Translations under genes and position numbers: made by a program | Shown: positions 23,701 through 35,119 of the stretch, one piece after another | How the letters are laid out: each line of letters begins with the position of its first letter | Numbering within the stretch: position 1 is the stretch's first letter | Origin: Antrodiella citrinella | Lineage: Eukaryota > Basidiomycota > Agaricomycetes > Polyporales > Steccherinaceae | DNA length: 64,000 bases | Assembly (NCBI GenBank): GCA_004802725.1 | Contig: SGPM01000099.1 | Coordinates: 17,164-81,163, forward strand | Reading direction: 5' to 3' | Notes under the pieces: model-generated | Seen by the model: only the letters and a program-made list of their open reading frames with translations | Told to the model about the DNA's origin: nothing | Database searches by the model: none

Positions 23701-25754
23701 TGAATGTAAGGCGCAATATCTGCAGGTTTGAGGTTCGGGATGGCATCCATGCTATGGTAAACAGTCGACAGGAAGACACTGAAAAGCCCGCCGAATACTT
23801 GCGCTAGATAATCGGACTGTGCGATGTCAGTCAAATTGTCCCTTGTGAAAAGTCATCGCGAACACGAAAAATGAACGTACATCCTGTGTAGGCCACTTGT
23901 CCAGCTCCAAATCGTGCATCACTTTCGCAATAGTTTGCAACGCTTCAGGGATACACTCAAGCGGTACCTCGTTCCTCTCGTAGAACAGCTTGACAATCTC
24001 CAAGAAGCACGTAGCACGATAGGGTTGACCTATCCGCCACCGCAGCGCGCATTCATTGATCAATTCAATATGTGTCGGCGACAAGATCCCCAACGACACT
24101 TCGTCGTCGTCTCCAACCGTTGGGCTTAACATCGCCTCGAGGTCGACGGCGATGCAGTATTCCAATAGTCGTTTGTAGTACTTGCGCGGATTGGGCGGAA
24201 TATACGTGAAGTGATGCCCAACAGGGAGGTCGTCATCCCCGTCGAGTTCTTCGCCAGCCGCATCAGGATCCTGCGACGTGAGTGCACTAGGGGAAGCTAA
24301 TGAGTGTCTACTGCTGAGAGAAGCATGTCTGGATGCGGACGACGTAGAGTAGTACGAGTCTCTCTGTGGCGCAATGCTATACATAGACCCCGGCCGGGTG
24401 CCGTTGGCTTGCGAGGGGAGCGCACCCTCCGGCGTCGACTTCGCCAGTTCCGGGTTGAATTGGACCATGACCACCATCAGTTGCGAGAGATGCGAGGTCT
24501 CGAGCGTACGCCAGTGTTGCCATGCTGCTTCACTTGAGAAGTCTTCTGGACGGCCGGGGAATGGGGCTCCTGCATTGATGTTCTTCAAACACGTCTAGAC
24601 CCAGTCATGTCAGTTTCTCATTAATTTGCGAAGACGATCGTGTGTCTGCACACCTTCAGATCAGTGAGCGCAGCCTAAAAATAAGATGAGTAAGACGACC
24701 GCAATGGACACAGACTGCGGGGACTCGCCTTCTCCGTGCAAAACGTGCTGATCTCGTCGATTTCCTTCTGCACAATATGGTCCGCGAGCTTGAAGAGGAG
24801 CGCAGCGGTCTGCACGAGGGGCATATCCACGATACTCGTGCTTATCCGTTTCTGCGACACTACCGAATCTCGGGTGGATGACGAATCATAGCCAGAGTCG
24901 CTGTACGTCGTCTTCTGCGACGCTGGGGCCGTCAGTTTCGCCGTATACATGTCCAGGCGCGACGTGACTTCCGGCGAGACGTGACTGACGGTCTTCAGGC
25001 AATCTCGGAGCATCCGGATGAACATGGCAATGTGATTGTTGAGTTCGAGCTTCCATCCGTCACCGGCTAACGAGGGTTCCTTCTTGAGCACGTTGGTCGC
25101 ATTCGTGGCGAACATCAGAATGAGATCCTCGATCTTGCGGCTTTCTTTCATTTGCCTCCGGAACGTCTCATCTTTGACTTGTCCATAGAACACGGCCATC
25201 GTCCGTCGAATTAGTTGTTCGTGATAGCTTTCATAAGAGCGTGAGTTACGAGAGAATATGAAACACAAGTATAACCACGCACGCTGGGTCCTTCCCCATA
25301 GCAATGTCCTGCAACTTCTGCTCTAACACCTTAAGTAGGTCCTTTGGGTACCGCACCACCTTCGTCCCATCTCGCATGTCCCTGTACAGATCCCCGACAG
25401 AAAAAATGGAGCTGGATATGGATCCCAATCGTGCAGCGTAGTCCCTCTCCTTCGCTTCGGGTTCGGCAGGCGAAGGTTCAGCAACCTTTGGCTGCATCCG
25501 ATAGCTCAGCAATCTATCGTCTCCTCGTCAATGCTAGCACCTCGCGTGACAAGGACCTACTACTCACGCTACTCGCAGCACATAGCTATCGCAGGAACTC
25601 GTGAGCTGGGTAACCTTGAGGAGTGAAGGGGATGAACGCACTTCATGAGATCCTCGTCGGAGACCCTGTGTTTAGATACCCGCCTCTCGTGCATAGAACC
25701 GGCATAGCTGCGTCGAGACAGCCTGGACATGGTGGCAATCGGAAATGTGTCCAA
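20734..25754 (-). CDS. Munc13/Git1-like protein with C2 and MUN regions
   Basis: Large protein (about 1,250 residues, a dozen or more exons) of the fungal UNC-13/Git1 family. Metazoan Munc13 primes vesicles for fusion through its MUN domain. S. pombe Git1 is a C2/Munc-homology protein of the glucose/cAMP pathway. In order: a short basic N terminus (MSRLSRRSYAGSMHERR); helical segments with YHEQLIRRTMAVFYGQVKDE; a Ser-rich linker; and HHFTYIPPNPRKYYKRLLEYC with IGQPYRATCFLEIVKLFYER. Next come a Munc-homology helical region (LFDSLRSPINFLDELEWTDE) and a C2 domain at about two-thirds length (RYLFTVKICIAEDLVPLD, TFVTLSDEQGNRLAKTRT, VGRAYICLDPRRY). A final helical region with FDANLPTLNTYLSESAKD leads to a Gln/Pro-rich tail. 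The start is the first ATG, and an ATG eight codons on is an alternative. Exact exon ends were not all resolved. Confidence 0.85.
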
Positions 25755-27230
25755 TGCCGAGTCGACAAATCAATGTCGATATGAAGGCTCGAGGTATAAG
25801 ATATGAGCGTAACAACCGTCCAGATCGTGTAGATACTGGAGATATGAAGAAACCCTGTGTAGGAAATGGGTGTTCCGGACCCAGTCGTTCGTATAGTAGA
25901 GTTCGTCGCCCGTCCCAATAAAGCCGTTCGTGGAAGAACTTATTAGACTTGAACAGAATCTGGAGAGAAAGTTTGGAGAAAGTCGCCAGACAGCCAGTGC
26001 CAATGTCCGAAACGGGTATTGTCACACTTCCGTCACGGCGTAGTACAATATATTGTCACGCACGGCCTCGTCACGCTTCTGCGACTCTTCCTCAGAGTCA
26101 GTGGAGGAGCGGTGAGCAGATCGAGCAGACTTTATTCGGGTTCAGATTTGTTTCGAAAGAATGTGAGGACATACACAAAAAAACGATCAAAGATACTACT
26201 CACTCAACCAGATTTGCTCTGCTTTCGCCGCATAGGATGTCTACCTCTGGGTTCACTCTGGATTCCTCCACGGAGACTTCAGGCCGTGTCGGTATCCGTC
26301 GACCGTACAGTACGTCGACTCGACGAACTCGGCGGTGTCTCGAATTTCTAGACAGCTTCAAAGTTCATGGCATCGACGCGACGTATTCTGTTGCTCTGTT
26401 TCTCGCATCTGGATGTGTGTCTTATGCGGAATCTCCGGCAGTTCCTACAGACCTACCTCTCCTCTCCCTCTCAGGCTCTCTCGAGTATGTCGACAGATAC
26501 TTATGTGTTCTTGGACATATGTATATGACTTGGATGCTGCGCACCTGGTTCTCGCATCTGACTCAGCCATCTTCTGTGTGACTGGCATGGCGGCCTCCTG
26601 CCTGAGGCTCTAGGTAAGTTGTGCGATACGATTCAAACCTCAAGTTCACACCGGAGAGATCTGTAGGGATGTCAATGACGGACAGTTTCCGTTTGACAGT
26701 TACCAGCGGAATCTGTTACGCGCTTTTTTCCAGGTACTGCAGCGAGTCATGGTGAGCTTGCTTTAACTCCCAGCACGCAGAGTGAGATTTTGATTGTCTC
26801 GTCCACCTCTTTTTTTACGCCCGTCGGTGTAACGCATTGAAGCCGTCATCGACCCTTCGTATGACATGGCACCCAAGGATGACCTGCACCAATGTCGTAT
26901 GTCTGACCTGTGCTGTCCCGAATTTTATCATGACTTATTCACGTCACTCTTAGGTATGGTCCCGGACGCAATGACGGATTCCGATTGTCAGATGACAAAA
27001 CAACCATAGAAGATTTCGCTGCACACCGACCGACGTACGATATACTTGACCCCTTCATGCGATGACAAATGCGCTGAGTTTCTTCTGATTGCATAGGCCA
27101 TTACGACAAGGACACTCTCAAGGCGACTTTGACGCAGACGCGCTTCGGGACCTTTGGCACCGTTGCGACTGATCAACAGTAGCAGGCGGTGCTACCCACG
27201 AAATTCTACCGTTTTTCATTGATTTCGAAT
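25755..27230. other. Intergenic, unresolved coding-like fragments
   Basis: The left part is the 5' flank of the C2-MUN gene. On the plus strand, 26240-26581 is open (Ser/Thr-rich, then hydrophobic) but matches nothing. Around 26860-27190 there are segments that look spliced: MAPKDDLHQC before a GTATGT...CTTAG intron, then phrases such as FRLSDDKTTIE and HYDKDTLKATLTQTRFGTFG in different frames. This may be a decayed gene. I cannot name it. Confidence 0.3.
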
Positions 27231-27239
27231 GCGATGCCA

Positions 27240-28237
27240 GAAGCAATGTGACCAAGGTAGTGGTACGCAGAGAAGAAGCGAGGTACGATGCAGACCGGTC
27301 CCCTTCCTCAAGTTGCATTTTCACGATCACGGCTCCGAGTCTCGTCGTTGAATTCTTCCATGTTCGACTCACAATACACGTTTTCCACCACAGAACGGCA
27401 GTCCACACCGTTCCACGCACCTCCGCTCATCTTGTTCAGAGATGACAAACGGCCGAAGGGTTCACATTCCCTGTCGAGTGACATTTCCCTTTCTCTGGTT
27501 CCTATTTTTATTTCTCATCATTGACAGTTCAAACCGTATGTTTTGATGTCCTTCAGCTTCGCCTTTGATATGAAACAGTCATTAAACCTACTGACTGTTG
27601 AAAATTCAGCGTGCCTCGTCCATCATGATGTCGGGAGCTTTGGTATATACTTCAAAATTCCTGTGTTTAGAGGGACAAGCAGATCTTTCTTCTGTCAAAA
27701 TGGGAGAAGTATAAGAGTACAGCCTGTCCTCAAGGTCGAATTCGTTGAGGTGCTGGACAGTAAGTCTTTCCACATATTCCTTGAGAAGTCCATCGCTCAC
27801 CAGTATTCGACAGTCTTCAATCTCTTACGGACTTTCAGAATACATGCCCACCATGCTCATGCTCCTGTGGCACATCGCAACCACGACATTACTTCTCATG
27901 GGGTCGACGCCGTCTGCTTTAGCAGCACCCACACTGTACGTATTGTCACCACTGCAGGTTTTGATATTGCTCTAATTTTCACTGTTTGGCAGGCTCCGTC
28001 CACACAATCTCGCTGTCAATGGAAGGATCATGCCGGAATCGGGTCTGACACACGCAAGGTACGACGTTTCTCGGAGTGCTGCTACTGTTTCAAAACCATC
28101 CAGACCTACTTACTTCTTCTCCGAATTGCAGGCCACGAGACTATACCGTGTCGAACTGGTTCTATGATGGCCAGATTCCCAACATACATTGGGGTACGAC
28201 TGATGTGGGGGCAACGATGGCCTTGCCTGGCCCCTGA
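27240..28237 (+). repeat. Duplicated locus, copy 1 (inverted partner at 42.4-43.3 kb)
   Basis: About 1 kb that recurs on the opposite strand at 43340-42381. Shared landmarks in the same order are: AATGTGACCA...GCAGAGAAG (about 27245); GACCGGTCC and CGATCACG (27295-27335); GTCCATCATGATGTCGGGA (about 27620); AGAAGTATAAGA (27706-27717), a probable TATA element; GGTGCTGGACAGTAAGTC (about 27750); and the three exons of the secreted protein. The spacing from the first landmark to the start codon is about 607 bases here and about 585 in the partner, so the whole promoter was copied. Confidence 0.85.
27853..28237 (+). CDS. Small secreted protein A, unknown paired family
   Basis: No known family. Three exons: 27853-27935, 27993-28058 and 28132-28237, giving 84 residues. 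An N-terminal signal peptide (core ATTTLLLMG, Ala-rich cleavage region SALAAPT) leads to a mature part of about 58 residues without cysteine. It contains HARPRDY, SNW and IPNIHWGT. The model is supported by the paralog at 42746-42381, which keeps the same two introns in the same phases and the same motifs while the intron sequences have diverged. That is the pattern expected of a real gene. An upstream in-frame ATG at 27844 is not conserved in the paralog, so 27853 was chosen. A TATAAG element lies about 140 bases upstream, with a possible 5' UTR intron (GTAAGT...CACCAG, about 27757-27802). It could be an effector-like or signalling peptide; that is speculation. Confidence 0.7.
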
Positions 28238-28844
28238 TGCCAGCCTTGATACCATACTTCAGGCTGGACGTCCGCGTCCACTCGATTGGCTGGATGTTAT
28301 CGGTGTCGTCCGTTAGGACATCCGACAGGGGGTTGAGTGCCATTGTTATGTTCGGACAACTACTATGTGACCCCGTTGACGTTGTCACTCAGTTGACATG
28401 ACCAAGATAATATGTGTTCAAGGTTGACGAATTATGTATGTCAACACATAGTAGTATCTCCTCTCAGCTTGTGCCGGCAGTCGACGTCGTCCGTCGCACA
28501 ACCCCAAAACGCAACCGGGTTGCTTAATTTGTGCGCCTACTTTCTTCATCTGGAAGACGTCTGACGTTTCCCGGCAGTGCCATCTTCGCATCACAACGGG
28601 ATTCCTCATCCTGGTCGTCGTTCCCAGCCTCTGACTCGAAAGGCTTCCACGTTACTGCGGTCTGCCGAAACATCGACGTACGCTTTGGGGCTCCATGTGA
28701 CTCGGATATTTGAAAATGTTGAACAACCATCCCACGTCAATAATGATCACAAGCATGTATTTTCTTAAACCGGCACATTGGCCTAATGTCTCGATAATAC
28801 AGGATATCTCAGCTTACCTTTCAACTACAACCTCCCCGATACGG

Positions 28845-29660
28845 ATGGGAATGGCACTAAAGACAGCCCAGCCGTTCGAAGATGTGCTGCTTGCGTCCAA
28901 GAAGCCGTCCAGAGTCTACCGACGTAATTGCCACTTCATCGCTGCCTCAGCTGTTCTGTATCTTTTGGTTGGGAACACTAGTCCACAGCACGTCTGGGAA
29001 CGGCTGAGACAAACGACACGTGGCTCGCAGGAGGAGCAAGAGTGCGACTCGGGTGACTTCGATTGGGCGAAGGTAAGAGCGTATCGATTTATCGTTTATG
29101 ACCACTTCTGCCGCACTTTGTGCCTTGACCTAACAGCTTCAGCCTTCGGAGAAGTTGCAAATGCAATGGACACCATGCTACGACAAGTTTGATTACGCGA
29201 GACTTTCGGTACGTCCATGTGTATTGCTTCCCATACCGTATTACTGCTACGTGCATCGACAAGCGCATGTGCTCAGGTTCCACTCGACTACAACATTGTC
29301 ACTGGACAAGGTGCCATCGCGCTCATCCGCAGCCCATCGACTATTCCTCGCATACACGGGACCAATATTATTCGAGATGCCAAGCCCCGAGTCGATGCTG
29401 AATTGCTTATGCTGTATCAGGGGGTCCCGGTGGGTCCGGTGTAGCACTGCTGCTGGACCATTAGGAGTCGCCTTAGGCTCAGGTTGTGAAATGATCGGAT
29501 TCGATCCACGCGGTAAGTGTTCTCGGTTGACTCGACTCAGCGACGGCCCGTATCTACTCAGCGCTGTCGATGCTCCGCACGACGTCGACGCCCCGAAACT
29601 CTGTGGGTACTGTCGCTCGGCACGGCGTGCTTCGAGTTGGCCGTAGCACGCTACAATCAG
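28845..29660 (+). pseudogene. TAP-like alpha/beta hydrolase pseudogene
   Basis: Decayed gene of the alpha/beta-hydrolase family with tripeptidyl-aminopeptidase-like (TAP, MEROPS S33) relatives. The first exon from 28845 is intact, with a hydrophobic anchor (HFIAASAVLYLLVGN) and SGDFDWAK. A GTAAGA...AACAG intron leads to LQPSEKLQMQWTPCYDKFDYARLS-like sequence. A second intron leads to VPLDYN...GAIALIRSPS. Beyond this the frame breaks: the donor before the oxyanion segment is missing, GGPGGSGVALLLDH is followed at once by a stop, and IGFDPRG appears in yet another frame near 29505. A faint continuation (ETLWVLSLGT, ELAVARYNQ) runs to about 29660, after which the catalytic half with the nucleophile Ser, Asp and His is absent. 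The gene is truncated and not functional. Confidence 0.75.
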
Positions 29661-30786
29661 GTGAGGCTCGGGGTGGAGCTCAAGCTTCCAGAATCCAGAC
29701 TCATACATAGACTCCACTGCCATCACACTACACGGTGTTGTCATGAGGCTCAGACGAGCACTCAGATGACTTTGGCCATCTTCCAAGGTCCACTCGTTGA
29801 CAGGGCTCGTGATGCACTGCGCCGCCGAAATGAACATGAACATGCAGAGAATCCGGGAATCTGGGAATCTGGGAAGGAACTTGGAGTTAGAGCCGAGACC
29901 TTGGCCGAGACGCTCACCGATTGCGAGTAGAGAATAGAATAACACGCGCGAACGACTCTCATCAGCATCGCGGAGCAATAGACAGCAATAGACACAGAGA
30001 AGAGGGGTCTAGAGCCGCGTGCGTCAGGCTCGACGTACAACTATTATTATGGCGGTGTCGGTGTGTCCAAAATTAGGTATCTTGTCCAGTTCGCGTTCGT
30101 CCTTGGACCTGCAAACATGATATCTGAGGCGTACTCACCGTCACGAACGTAATATGATATGAAGCTCCTCTCCAGGAGCGTCGTGCATTACGCCCTCGGG
30201 GGACGCGATACGACCTGCTACAATGTATGATAGGGAGTCTCCACTCCTGTGAAACAAGCTATCCAGGGTCAACGAGTATAGCGTGTATCTCCTTCATTAT
30301 CGTTCGCAGTCATTACTGCGAGAGATGACAGTGCCCGGTCGAACGTCTAGGCGTCGTAGTGGCATCGAGAACTGCGCCTGCGTTCGTGTCGGTCGAAAGC
30401 CGTCTGGTGGTGTAGTACGTACGTACTCAGAAGCCTTCATAGTGTACGTGTCACCTCGATGCTAAGCCTGGACTTTGAATCTGAATTTCAGCCTCGCGAA
30501 GTCAGTGCTTCTCCCGCGTCCGTGAAGGTTGGTAGCCTGTGTCGCCCGGGAGTCGTAGGTAAATGACGAAGCACGTAGTATGTTTGCCGGAACCCGGAAG
30601 CGCGAGTCGATCGACGGCTCGGAGTTGCTGAGTCATGGCCGTGGAGGTCCACGTGGGAGCCCGCCGTCCTAGAAAGGGTTGACAGTTACCCGATATGGGG
30701 AGCCGTGACGTGGATTTGTCAGTATTTGTACGTGCCACCGCCAACAGCTGAGAGTCATACATGAACGACCCTGACTCATTCCAACA
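29661..30786. other. Intergenic, nothing recognised
   Basis: No gene is recognised. The long minus-strand open frame over 29247-29978 is antisense to the hydrolase relic and has no family resemblance. The region may include the lost 3' part of the hydrolase, now unrecognisable. Confidence 0.45.
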
Positions 30787-30787
30787 C

Positions 30788-30797
30788 TATATATATG
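30788..30797 (+). promoter_or_regulatory. TATA box
   Basis: CTATATATAT about 40 bases upstream of the ATG at 30835. It is well placed as a core promoter for the Ser-rich protein gene. Confidence 0.5.
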
Positions 30798-30834
30798 CCC
30801 GTCGCGCGTTGTGTTTCAACCTCTTCCCCTTGCC

Positions 30835-31467
30835 ATGAACGCATACGCATCCTCGTCCACATCGACCCGGGCACCACACCACGCCCGCACATTCAGCTCC
30901 GGCTCCAGTCTTCTATGGGACCTCGCAGGAAGCGCCATGTACCCCATAGGTCAGGAGCAGCTCCAATACGACGCGCGGGGCCGTCTGCTTCCCTTCATCG
31001 AAACCAGTGCGCAGAAGCGCGAGCGCGAGCGACTGCTCAAGCGCAAGGAGCACGCCCGACGCGTGAACAAGTGGCTCGAGGAGTCCAGCAGCAAGGTACG
31101 TTCTTCACCACACCTCCCATCTATCGCGTAACATAGAGCTTATTTTCGTTTATGATTGTAGATGCTGCGGTCGACACCCTCGCCCGTCGCTGACCGGCGG
31201 TTCCACTTCGGCGACCGCCCGGACTCGATCACGGAGGACGAGGATGAGCCGTATATTCTCTACAGCACGTCCTCCCGGTCGTCTTCGCCATACAACACCT
31301 CGCCGCTGTCGTCGTCGTCATCTGCCTCGTCGCACACACTACCCTCTTCGCCATTCGACGACGGGTCGGACCAGGGGTCGTTGAAGGCGTCCTCGAGGAA
31401 GAGCTCGCGAAGCTCGTTGGGGAGCATCACGGAAGAAGCGGGCGAGGAGGGCTCGCCGTGCGTCTGA
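30835..31467 (+). CDS. Uncharacterised Ser-rich protein
   Basis: No known family. Two exons: 30835-31095, a 66-base intron, then 31162-31467, giving 188 residues. The first exon ends in a basic, helical, possibly coiled-coil segment (SAQKRERERLLKRKEHARRVNKWL). The second is low-complexity: acidic (DSITEDEDEPY) followed by long Ser/Pro/Gly-rich runs. There is no signal peptide or membrane segment. GC content and third-position bias are higher than in the surrounding intergenic DNA. An upstream ATG at 30811 is in frame but less well placed relative to the TATA box. The protein is probably intrinsically disordered, with a possible nuclear role suggested only by the basic patch. Confidence 0.65.
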
Positions 31468-32392
31468 GCTTCTCCCCGTGGGGCTCGTACGTACACCCGT
31501 GTGGTTGACGTGGCTTCTTTGCATCTGATGTGGACTTTGGGATCTGGAGACGTGGAGTGGACGTCAATTCTTGGTTCGGTGATTCGGTTCGGGCATGCTG
31601 CATGTACAACATCTTTCTCTTGCCTCCATTATAGCTCATAGCGTCGTTACGATACCCTTCTCTCCCCCTCCGCCTGACCTCTCTCAACCTCAATCGCATA
31701 GGCTGTGTTGTGTTCTCTCCTGTAGTTGTCGTCAGCGTTACAGGTCCCGCGTGTCATTTCGTACCAATATGAAGGCGCGCAGTTACTGTTGAGTGTCATC
31801 GGCTCGTAAGGCCTTCCTTCTGTCTTCACTTTTCTATTCAAACGACGGGTCGCAAATTCACGCACACGAGTGTAAAACTCTCGTAAAACCGACCGTCCAT
31901 TCAGTTCGTAACTTACCCGCATGAAAGGCACGCGTTGAGTACGAACGCCAAGAAGCAGCGCTGTATTCATTTCAGAGTGTAATACGCGCGTAAGAGACGA
32001 ATTCGGTGTGGGCGCACAAGACTCACGTCTGTATGCATGTGGTCAGATGCCTCAGTCATTCGGGTGTCATTTGCCGCATTGTCCACACGAGGATGGAAGA
32101 TGGTACAGCAGCGGGGGGCACAGTATCCATGAATCCATATCCAAGAATACTCGCAGGAAGAGCCCGGATTCCCCCGAGGTGAGGTTAGTAAAAGGATCTA
32201 TATTTTTGTACAGAAAGGCTGAAGTATACATTTCTTAGGATTGATAGAACTACTTGGATGATAATGTACACCAAGGACACGCCAGACAATTTATAATACA
32301 AAACGAGATCCAAGAGCCGCGCAATCATGAATGCATGAACGACTAGAGTCCGAGGCACGGAACGACAGAAAAATCAGACGTGGAGAGCGAAA
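31468..32392. other. Intergenic, nothing recognised
   Basis: Convergent 3' flanks of the Ser-rich protein gene (+) and the Ish1/Msc1 gene (-). No additional gene, RNA or repeat is recognised. Confidence 0.5.
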
Positions 32393-34286
32393 TCACAACT
32401 CAACCTTGGCCTTATCCGCGCTGCGCTTCGCATCCTCCACCTTTTCGTTCCAATACTTCGCACCCGCGTTCCCGTACTCGGCCGTCTTCTTCTTCGCGTC
32501 AGCCTTGACCTTCTCAGCTTGACCCTTAGCGTCGTGGGCGGCAGAGGTAGCCGTCCCCTTTGCGCTCTTCGTCTTGTCCGAAGCGTAGTCCGCGGCCTGG
32601 TCGAACTTCTCATTGACGTATTCCTGGGAGTCGGCGTACTTGTGGTTGGCGTATCCCTTGCCTTGCTCGTACGACTCGGCAGCGCGGGACTTAGCCGACT
32701 CAGCGTGTCCCGTCAGCTTCTCAAGAACCTGTGGTTGCGAGTGAGAAAGAGGTCATCCATTCAGATTACATGACAACCTACATCACCGATGGCCTCTTCA
32801 GCGACCTCAACACCATCTTTGAGGGCATCTCGGATCTTCACGTAGAGAGCCTCAGCGCGACTGGAAGCTTGGACATAGCGGATACGCACTTCCTCTGAAC
32901 AATCCAAGAGACGCGTGCGGAAGAAAGAAAACGCGTCAGTTACGGACAGAAGGCCGAGCAGAAAGGGGACCTACGCAGGAGACCGGGTCGAGAAGTCGGC
33001 AAGGCTTCTTCAGAAATGTTATGCTCGCGGAGGTAAGCTCGGAGACGAGCATCAGGCCATGTGAGGTAAGCAGCCGTACGAGCAGCGTTGTCGTTGTATC
33101 TAAACAACAGCACGTCAGACGTCACCACGGAGGAACATCACTAAGGGACATACTTCTCATGCATCAAGGTCACGAGTTGCTCTCTCGTCTTCTGTGCGTC
33201 GTTCTTCAAATACCCGTGTTCAATCAACCAATCCCGCATGTCGCTGTCCCTCCAGCTTCCCCAGACAGTGTCCTTTGCGTTGACGTAGTTGTCGGCAATG
33301 AGCTTTTGCAGCTTCTCACGCTGGATCTGAGCGTCGGACTTGATAACGTTGTGCTCGACGAGCCAGTCTTTCATCTGCGAGTCTGACCAAGTGGAATATA
33401 CGGAATCCTGGGGAGAGTGAATTAGACCTCACGGCAACGAGACATATCAATACACGAACCTTTGTGTCATAGTAGTATTTGTTCATGTCTGCGGTGAGCT
33501 GGTCACGTTGTTTCTGCGTTTCGGTTTTGATTATTCCATGGCCTACAAGCCACTCACGCTGGCGCAGGTATCCATATTAGCGGTTATCACCGACGCGACT
33601 ACACGACGACTTACGATATAAGAATCCGACCAAGCTTGCCACACTGGATTGACTGACTTCGTATATGTCTCCTTCATCTTCGCTAGCATCTCATCACGAG
33701 TGGCCTGTTGCTTCGTCTTGATGACGCCTTTCTCTTCAAGATAGGAGCGAAGTCGATTATCGTCCCAGCTGCACTGCTGTAAGCTTAACATGCAATAGAC
33801 ATTGGAATGAGCAACTCACGTCGAGTAGACATAGTCCTTCGAATCATCGAGCTTCCTGGCAGCTTCAGTAGTAGCCTGAGCAATCACGGAACTCAAGCTC
33901 TTGCTCGCTTGATATTGCGAATCACCGTAGACGGCGGTAGAAGCACTTTGGCTCGCCTGGCTGGCCAAAGAGGTGGCGCTAGCACTGTATTCGCTGGCAG
34001 CTTTTGACCATTGCCCATATCGTTGCTTCGCTAGGAGGGCAAGCTGTTCGCGAGTACCGCTGGGCTGAACAACGCCCTGCTCGAGAAGAAACTCGCGGAG
34101 ACGAGACTCGTCCCACGAGTCGAATGCATCAGATTTGAGACCGGAGAAGACGGCCTGAGCCCGGGCGTATTGCTCCTGAGTCCAGCCAGAGGCATCGTCT
34201 GTCACTGAAGAGTCAGAACCGAACCAGGAGGCTTTGGCGGTTGCGGTCAACCCGAGGGTGAGAAGGAAGAGGGTTCGTGGGCGCAT
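32393..34286 (-). CDS. Ish1/Msc1-type repeat protein
   Basis: Stress-responsive protein of the Ish1 (S. pombe) / Msc1 (S. cerevisiae) family, located at the nuclear envelope or ER in those yeasts. The start gives a signal peptide (RTLFLLTLGLTATAKA). At least five Ish1-type repeats of about 45-50 residues follow, each with W(D/S)(D/E)(S/N)xLRxxL(x)EHG-like cores: DSWDESRLREFLLEQGV, STWDDNRLRSYLEEKGV, AWSDSYIREWLVGHGI, TWSDSQMKDWLVEHNV, SWRDSDMRDWLIEHGY and TWPDARLRAYLREHNI. The C-terminal third is a charged, Ala/Lys-rich, LEA-like helix (EKLTGHAESAKSRAAESYEQ) ending KAKVEL. Six or so introns sit mostly between repeats. The family fit is strong. Confidence 0.9.
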
Positions 34287-35119
34287 TTTTCGTGTGTGGG
34301 CGACGAGGGGAACGACGACGACGAGATGAATGTGGAAAGGAAAGAAGTTGTGTTGTTGGCATGTCTGAGCGGTTTGGCTTCTTATATGAAGTGGCGAGGA
34401 GTTCGAGTCTTCCACTTTGCGTCATTCGCGTTCATGACGTCGTTCCCAGGATAGGGTTAGGGTTCTTTCTTGGCGAAGATAAGATAAGATTTCATACCTA
34501 TCTAACGGGGATCAAACCGGCACTCGGTCCAACACTCTCATTCTCTCTACGTGCTTATAGGGATGCGACGTCGTGGATGCTTCAGAAAGGTACGTAAACT
34601 GCACGATAGCAGGGTCGTGAAAGCTCAAGCGTGCAAAATCGTGAAGCAGCCACCAAATGATCGCATCTTGGCTCGGCGTCGACTTTATCTTCCATGGTAC
34701 ATGTGGAACACATCGCACCCGGACACACCTGGATTTGTGCAGCTCAAGACACGCACAAACCCCCTCTCGCATGGCCTGTGAATCTACAGTCGATGGATTA
34801 CAGTTTGAGCTTTGAGGAAACATCGAAATGGGTGGATCGTCCAAATAGTATCAGTCCGTATACAGGACTTATCGTGTTCACTGAACATTCTCGGTCATTT
34901 GCAAGACAGTCGTTTGATTGTTTGCCGCCGGGAACTCCACGCGCCCGTCAGTGGTTTTACCAATTTGTCGTCCAGCTCACGCGACAGTCTTCTCCATATA
35001 AAAGGCTCTCTGTTATCACTCTCGGACCTATTCCTCTCAGATCAGTGCCGTGTACGAGAGCGAGTGGTCTGAGCAGTCGAACCCCCTACATTCCCGACAT
35101 TTCACATTGACGCACAACC
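34287..35119. promoter_or_regulatory. Divergent promoter region with TATA box
   Basis: This is the region between the Ish1/Msc1 gene (-) and the permease gene (+). A TATAAAA element at 34997-35003 lies about 117 bases upstream of the permease ATG. No other gene is recognised in these 830 bases. Confidence 0.45.

Noticed and set aside
29247..29978. Long minus-strand open frame of 243 codons
   Set aside because: It is antisense to the TAP-like hydrolase relic, has no family motif, and includes stretches that are the reverse of recognised hydrolase codons.
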